From: Paulinella micropora
Lineage: Eukaryota > Cercozoa > Imbricatea > Euglyphida > Paulinellidae
DNA length: 20,000 nt
Assembly: GCA_019918135.1 (NCBI GenBank)
Contig: WBZZ01002385.1
Coordinates: forward strand, 1-20,000
Direction of reading: 5' to 3'
Shown: positions 16,379 through 20,000 of the stretch, in pieces
Numbering within the stretch: the stretch's first letter is position 1
Layout: each line of letters begins with the position of its first letter
Program-made: the position numbers and the translations under genes
The notes under the pieces: generated by a model
What the model was told of the DNA's origin: nothing
Databases searched by the model: none
The model's input: only the letters and a program-made list of their open reading frames with translations

Positions 16379-16780
16379 CTAACTGTTGTTAGTGATGACC
16401 ACTAAGCACCTGTAGTGCACGTCACTACTCTTGGGAGTGATGGGAACTACAATTATGTAGTGCTCATCACTATACTTGGCTGGTAACAGTGACTTAGTTG
16501 TAGTGAGCCGTCGCGACAATAATTAGTTAAGTGACAGTCACTACAGTCATAGTACTCATCACTATACAAAAATTAGTAATTACAACTACATGCTTAGTGA
16601 TGATCACTACAACTGCAGTGATAGTACTATAACTGTAGTGACAGTCACTTAACTATTATTGTGGCGATGGCTCACTACTACTGAAGTCACTGTTACCAGC
16701 CAAGTATAGTGATGAGCACTAAATAACTGTAGTTCCTATCACTCCCAAGAGTAGTGACGGGCACTACAGGTGTTTAGTGG

Positions 16781-16900
16781 TCATCGCTAACAACAGGTAG
16801 TGACGAGCACTACATATGTAGTGATCATCACTAACAACAGTCATCGCTAACAACAGGTAGTGACGAGCACTACATATGTAGTGATCATCACTAACAACAG
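16781..16900. repeat. Exact 60-bp tandem duplication in the right arm
   Basis: 16781-16840 and 16841-16900 are identical by eye, each running from TCATCGCTAACAACAG to CATCACTAACAACAG. Perfect identity suggests a recent duplication compared with the arm-to-arm divergence. Confidence 0.9.
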
Positions 16901-17056
16901 GTTGTAGTGATCAGCACTAATCATGTAGTGATAGCCACTACAAGTAATTAGTGATCAAAGTAAGTGCTACCAACCTGTCAATCTGTCCTGGCGATCATTT
17001 CCTGGCGATCATTTCTGCCAGCTTCGTACTTGGCTTACCGCTTCGCTTCCTTCCTG

Positions 17057-17263
17057 TTAGAAATGTTGGAACGTTTGCATCATTTTCTTTTCATGTACTA
17101 CGTCAACGTAGACATGAGTAGGTTTTTTTTTACTTTCACCCTTCGGGGGCTTGACACGTTGTGTTGCGACCGTCTGCATTCTTTCCTTTGGATTAGGAAC
17201 TTTGCATGGCCTTGCCGTTGCAGATGCTGCCAGTACAAAATCTTGAAGCTGTTGTTTGGTCAT
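17057..17263 (-). CDS. Hypothetical small basic protein (weak)
   Basis: A 68-aa frame from ATG 17263, preceded on the minus strand by AGATATTTAAAAATG, an AT-rich start context like those of the element genes. It begins MTKQQLQDFVLAASATA and has a Lys/Pro-rich middle (VKPPKGESKKKPTHVYVD). It may be a real small gene, a degraded one or chance. No family recognised. Confidence 0.3.
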   Translation of the reverse strand: MTKQQLQDFVLAASATARPCKVPNPKERMQTVATQRVKPPKGESKKKPTHVYVDVVHEKKMMQTFQHF

Positions 17264-17302
17264 TTTTAAATATCTGGGCGTCGTGTGTGTGTCCCAGCCA
17301 CG

Positions 17303-17590
17303 TCAACTATAAGCAACTTCTCCACATAAACCGTTATCCTTGGCTTTTTTGTTAAATGGCCAAACACCCTTCAATTTTTGCCTGTTCTGCATGGGCCACT
17401 TGCTGTATTGGTTAATCTGCACAATCACATGATTATCACCGACGAACTCATTTTGAAATCCATAAGCGCACAGTCCTGGATCCCCGTACTCGAACTCGCC
17501 GCCTGCTGCCAGTACGACGATATGCAGCTCCGGGTGGACTCCCCGTACAGACTGCAAGGTGTAGTTCTGCACTAGCAGCACAGCAACCAT
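17303..17590 (-). CDS. Hypothetical protein (weak)
   Basis: A 95-aa frame from the first ATG at 17590, open upstream to 17626 by GTG. It reads MVAVLLVQNYTLQSV, then FEYGDPGLCAYGFQNEFVGD, VIVQINQYSKWPMQNRQ and LKGVWPFNKKAKDNG. Composition is protein-like with mixed aromatic and polar residues. It lies 40 bp upstream of the previous small ORF and just after the stop of the next coding stretch, a compact same-strand layout. Host exon, element gene and relic are all possible. Not recognised. Confidence 0.33.
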   Translation of the reverse strand: MVAVLLVQNYTLQSVRGVHPELHIVVLAAGGEFEYGDPGLCAYGFQNEFVGDNHVIVQINQYSKWPMQNRQKLKGVWPFNKKAKDNGLCGEVAYS

Positions 17591-17632
17591 TTGGTAAAGC
17601 ACATACAGGGTGATAAGATGTGGCACCTGTCA

Positions 17633-17751
17633 CTAAATGTTTTTCTTCAATGCCCACTGTTCTAGTCGCTCTCTGAAAGATTGCTCCACGCTTTTCAAAT
17701 GCTTATCATGTAATGCTCCCTCAATTTCTAGCTGCGTGAGATTTTGAGTTT
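17633..17751 (-). CDS. Coding stretch or terminal exon (weak)
   Basis: The minus strand reads RKTQNLTQLEIEGALHDKHL, then KSVEQSFRERLEQWALKKNI, to a TAG at 17635-17633. There is no ATG. It begins after TTTTGTGTTATTGTCCCATT followed by TAG, a good match to a polypyrimidine tract plus 3' splice acceptor, so it could be the last exon of a spliced gene. A (GA)n tract lies just upstream. The charged helical sequence looks like real protein, but the gene is unidentified. Confidence 0.3.
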
Positions 17752-17776
17752 TCCTAAATGGGACAATAACACAAAA

Positions 17777-17799
17777 GGAGAGAGAGAGAGAGAGAGAGA
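17777..17799. repeat. (GA)n microsatellite
   Basis: About eleven GA dinucleotides in a row. Confidence 0.95.
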
Positions 17800-18117
17800 C
17801 ATCGACGTTCCGGAGTCTAATCAGCTCTAGCAGAGTTTATTTATAGACAACATCAAGTGAGCTATGAATGAACCCTGCCCAGCTAGTAACCCAGCAGCCT
17901 ATCGTATAACCTATGTAAATCTTCTTATGTTTGCACAGGTTATATGACTAGCTAGTACCATTCGCCGAAAACAATGAAGCGAATGGTACAAGTCCATTTG
18001 TATTATCAGACTAGACCATCCGCGTCCAAGCAGCATGGATTTCTCGAGCAGGAACTAACAAGTATAAGTCTCGCCGGCGAAATCCACAAAACAAAGGGAT
18101 CCTTTCTCGAGCAGGAA
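17800..18117. other. Intergenic flank, no gene seen
   Basis: Unremarkable, slightly AT-rich sequence with no protein-like frame. TTCTCGAGCAGGAA occurs twice (about 18040 and 18104). The second copy leads directly into the first (TTA)n tail, so it may be the 3' end of another short interspersed repeat. Confidence 0.4.
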
Positions 18118-18146
18118 TTATTATTATTATTATTATTATTATTATT

Positions 18147-18374
18147 GACACCGTGATAGCCAGTCTTCAAGTTCTACCATCTGGGCCCTGTCGCCAGTTC
18201 GATTCCAGTCGGTGCCACCAGTATTTTCATTGAACATACCGGTCCGTCTGGAAGTGTTGGAACTGTCCTTGCGGGGGTGTCATAGAGCCTATCGTCAATT
18301 CTTCGTACTCCCCTCACGGGTGAGACGATGGAGGCGCATGTGCAGATTTGCATCAGCCATTGACAGAGAAGCAC

Positions 18375-18428
<54 letters not shown>
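18147..18428 (+). mobile_element. tRNA-derived SINE copy 1
   Basis: The head begins GACACCGTGATAGCCAG and carries an A-box-like segment; the later copies read TAGCCCAGTGG. A B box follows (AGTTCGATTCC), then GGTGCCACCA like a tRNA 3' end. The body contains GTATTTTCATTGAACATACC and GGAGGCGCATGTGCAG, and the tail is (ATT)n at 18374-18428. This copy lacks the internal duplication seen in later ones and has a small deletion in the A-box region. Confidence 0.75.
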
Positions 18429-18691
18429 GGACACCGTGATAGCCCAGTGGTCAAGTTCTACCATCTGGCCTGTGCCAGTTCGATTCCCGTCGGTGCCACA
18501 GTATTTTCATTGAACATACGGTCTATTTCTGGACCAGTATTTTCATTGAACATACCGGCCCGTCTGGAAGTGTTGGAACTGCCCTTGCGGGGGTGTCATT
18601 AGAGCTTATCGTCAATTCTTCGTACTCCCCTCACGGGTGAGACGATGGAGGCGCATGTGCAGAAATGCATCAGCCATTGACAGAGAAGCAC

Positions 18692-18725
<34 letters not shown>
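18429..18725 (+). mobile_element. tRNA-derived SINE copy 2
   Basis: Same head, body and (ATT)n tail as copy 1. The segment CAGTATTTTCATTGAACATA occurs twice, about 34 bp apart. The B-box region is slightly shortened (GCCTGTGCCAGTTCGATTCC). It starts directly where the tail of copy 1 ends. Confidence 0.8.
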
Positions 18726-18856
18726 GTCCTTTCCATGGGCTGATTGGTATAAAGCCGTCACTTCCTTATTCCACCGATTGGTGTGGAGACTTTCCTTATG
18801 GAATGGAGGACTGGATGCACATGGCCTTTTGGCTCAGCAATTGGCAGGAGATACAC

Positions 18857-18893
<37 letters not shown>
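18726..18893 (+). mobile_element. Second short interspersed repeat, copy 1
   Basis: Starts GTCCTTTCCATGGGCTGATT, contains CCACCGATTGGTGTGGAGAC and ends GGCAGGAGATACAC followed by (TTA)n. It is about 88 bp shorter than or diverged from the SINE body and has no A or B box that I can see. It lacks about 20 bp present in the second copy (around TCCTAGAGTAATGTTCTTT). The shared tail type suggests the same mobilising LINE as the tRNA SINE. Confidence 0.6.
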
Positions 18894-18894
<1 letters not shown>

Positions 18895-18935
18895 CTTGAT
18901 ATGTCGACCCGCCTTTGACATTTATGTTACGGCAA

Positions 18936-19009
<74 letters not shown>
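18936..19009. repeat. (TTA)n microsatellite
   Basis: About 24 TTA units, the longest in the flank, following a 40-bp unique segment (18894-18935). It is probably the tail of a truncated interspersed repeat. Confidence 0.95.
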
Positions 19010-19010
<1 letters not shown>

Positions 19011-19030
19011 AGGGAGTACATAGGCCATCG

Positions 19031-19183
19031 GTCCTTTCCATGGGCTGATTGGTATAAAGCTCCTAGAGTAATGTTCTTTGCCGTCACTTCCTTTATTCCA
19101 CCGATTGGTGTGGAGACTTTCCTTATGGAATGGAGGATTGGATGCACATGGCCTTTTGGCTCAGCAATTGGCAGGAGATACAC

Positions 19184-19244
<61 letters not shown>

Positions 19245-19246
19245 GT
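19031..19246 (+). mobile_element. Second short interspersed repeat, copy 2
   Basis: A fuller copy of the element at 18726, with the same start, the extra TCCTAGAGTAATGTTCTTT segment, the same AGGAGATACAC end and a (TTA)n tail of about 60 bp. It is followed at once by SINE copy 3. Confidence 0.6.
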
Positions 19247-19512
19247 GGACACCGTGATAGCCCAGTGGTCAAGTTCTACCATCTGGGCCTGTCGCCAGTT
19301 CGATTCCCGTCGGTGCCACCAGTATTTTCATTGAACATACCAGTCTATTTCTGGACCAGTATTTTCATTGAACATACCGGCCCGTCTGGAAGTGTTGGAA
19401 CTGCCCTTGCGGGGGTGTCATTAGAGCTTATCGTCAATTCTTCGTACTCCCTCACGGGTGAGACGATGGAGGCGCATGTGCAGAAATGCATCAGCCATTG
19501 ACAGAGAGGCAC

Positions 19513-19548
<36 letters not shown>
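19247..19548 (+). mobile_element. tRNA-derived SINE copy 3
   Basis: The best preserved head: GGACACCGTGATAGCCCAG (A box about 19257-19267) and AGTTCGATTCCCG (B box about 19298-19310), ending GGTGCCACCA. The 5' GGACACCG and 3' CGGTGCC can pair like an acceptor stem. The body has the duplicated CAGTATTTTCATTGAACATA. Tail (ATT)n at about 19512-19548. Confidence 0.82.
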
Positions 19549-19816
19549 GGACACCGTGATAGCCCAGTGGTCAAGTTCTACCATCTGGGCCCTGTCGCCA
19601 GTTCGATTCCCGTCGGTGCCACCAGTATTTTCATTGAACATACCGGTCTATTTCTGGACCAGTATTTTCATTGAACATACCGCCCGTCTGGAAGTGTTGG
19701 AACTGCCCTTGCGGGGGTGTCATTAGAGCTTAATCGTCGATTCTTCGTACTCCCCTCACGGGTGAGACGATGGAGGCGCATGTGCAGAAATGCATCAGCC
19801 ATTGACAGAGAAGCAC

Positions 19817-19891
<75 letters not shown>
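19549..19891 (+). mobile_element. tRNA-derived SINE copy 4
   Basis: Head, duplicated body segment and (ATT)n tail as in copy 3. The tail is longer (about 19817-19891). It begins directly at the end of the tail of copy 3. Confidence 0.82.
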
Positions 19892-20000
19892 GGACACCGT
19901 GATAACCCAGTGGTCAAGTTCTACCATCTGGGCCCTGTCGCCAGTTCGATCCCGTCGGTGCCACCAGTATTTTCATTGAACATACCGGTCCGTTTGGACC
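19892..20000 (+). mobile_element. tRNA-derived SINE copy 5, cut by window edge
   Basis: The head with A box (TAACCCAGTGG) and B box (AGTTCGATCCCG, one base shorter) is present. The window ends in the body. Confidence 0.8.

Larger units (their letters stand above)
15939..16961. repeat. Long inverted repeat built of TAGTG/CACTA palindromes; candidate telomere-resolution site
   Basis: This kilobase has no coding frame. It is made almost wholly of TAGTG and CACTA half-sites paired as TAGTGATNATCACTA or TAGTGCTCATCACTA, each a short palindrome. On a larger scale it is one inverted repeat centred at about 16589.5. For example, 16383-16438 pairs with 16741-16796 at 53 of 56 bases, and 16488-16544 pairs with 16635-16691 at roughly 87 percent, with the same centre and no net indel. 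Symmetry holds at least over 16337-16842. The outermost bases ACTTTG (15939) and CAAAGT (16961) also mirror. A protelomerase-like gene lies 3 kb away. Telomere resolvases cut palindromic telRL-type sites, so that role is proposed. A foldback-type transposon is the main alternative. Confidence 0.85.

Noticed and set aside
15939..16961. CRISPR array
   Set aside because: Repeats are palindromic, variable and nested, without unique spacers of constant length. The setting is eukaryotic and there are no cas genes.
15939..16961. Replicative head-to-head dimer of the whole element
   Set aside because: The coding flanks do not mirror each other: 14.8-15.9 kb has no inverted copy at 17.0-18.1 kb.
19247..19322. 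Functional tRNA gene
   Set aside because: A and B boxes are present, but the D and anticodon arms do not fold cleanly. The unit is repeated with the same 3' body and tail, so it is a SINE head.
18174..19927. Frames with runs of Tyr, Leu or Ile
   Set aside because: They are translations of (TTA)n tails joined to SINE bodies.

Overview
The window looks like eukaryotic nuclear DNA carrying an endogenous double-stranded DNA virus-like element of the Polinton-like / Preplasmiviricota type. This rests on a double-jelly-roll capsid-like reading, an FtsK/HerA (A32-like) packaging ATPase, an F-box protein, many compact small genes with AT-rich gaps between GC-rich coding regions, and tRNA-derived SINEs with (ATT)n tails in the right flank. 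The host species cannot be named from the sequence. All family assignments are by eye.

Layout. 1-7693 is a run of minus-strand genes that reads as a virion module: the N-terminal part of a capsid protein broken by several frame changes and cut by the window edge, small membrane proteins, small unknown proteins, a large Ala/Pro/Glu/Lys-rich coiled-coil protein, a repeat protein with KLKKVD motifs, and a 46-residue lysine-rich protein. From a divergent AT-rich gap the plus strand carries the packaging ATPase (7729-9023, broken by a stop and a frame change) and an intact F-box plus zinc-motif protein (9064-9642). The minus strand then holds an intact 183-aa possible DNA-binding protein (9665-10216) and an intact 932-aa tyrosine recombinase (10272-13070) whose catalytic region resembles hairpin-telomere resolvases (protelomerases).

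13.39-14.11 kb is a CA-rich microsatellite. Another minus-strand element-like gene follows (14753-15356, one frame change), then a small ORF. At 15939-16961 lies the most striking structure: about 1 kb of non-coding DNA made of dozens of TAGTG/CACTA half-sites, arranged as nested short palindromes inside one long inverted repeat centred near 16590. A protelomerase-like enzyme close to a giant palindrome suggests that this is its telomere-resolution site and that the element once had, or still has, a linear hairpin-ended form. That link is inference.

17.0-17.76 kb holds three weak minus-strand coding stretches of unknown origin. From about 18.1 kb the DNA is host repeat: at least five head-to-tail copies of a tRNA-derived SINE and two copies of a second short repeat, all ending in (TTA)n tails.

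Decay is uneven. Genes between 1 and 9 kb carry many frame changes, two in-frame stops and a lost start, while the recombinase is open over 2.8 kb. Either the recombinase is still under selection, or the breaks are assembly errors that happen to spare it.
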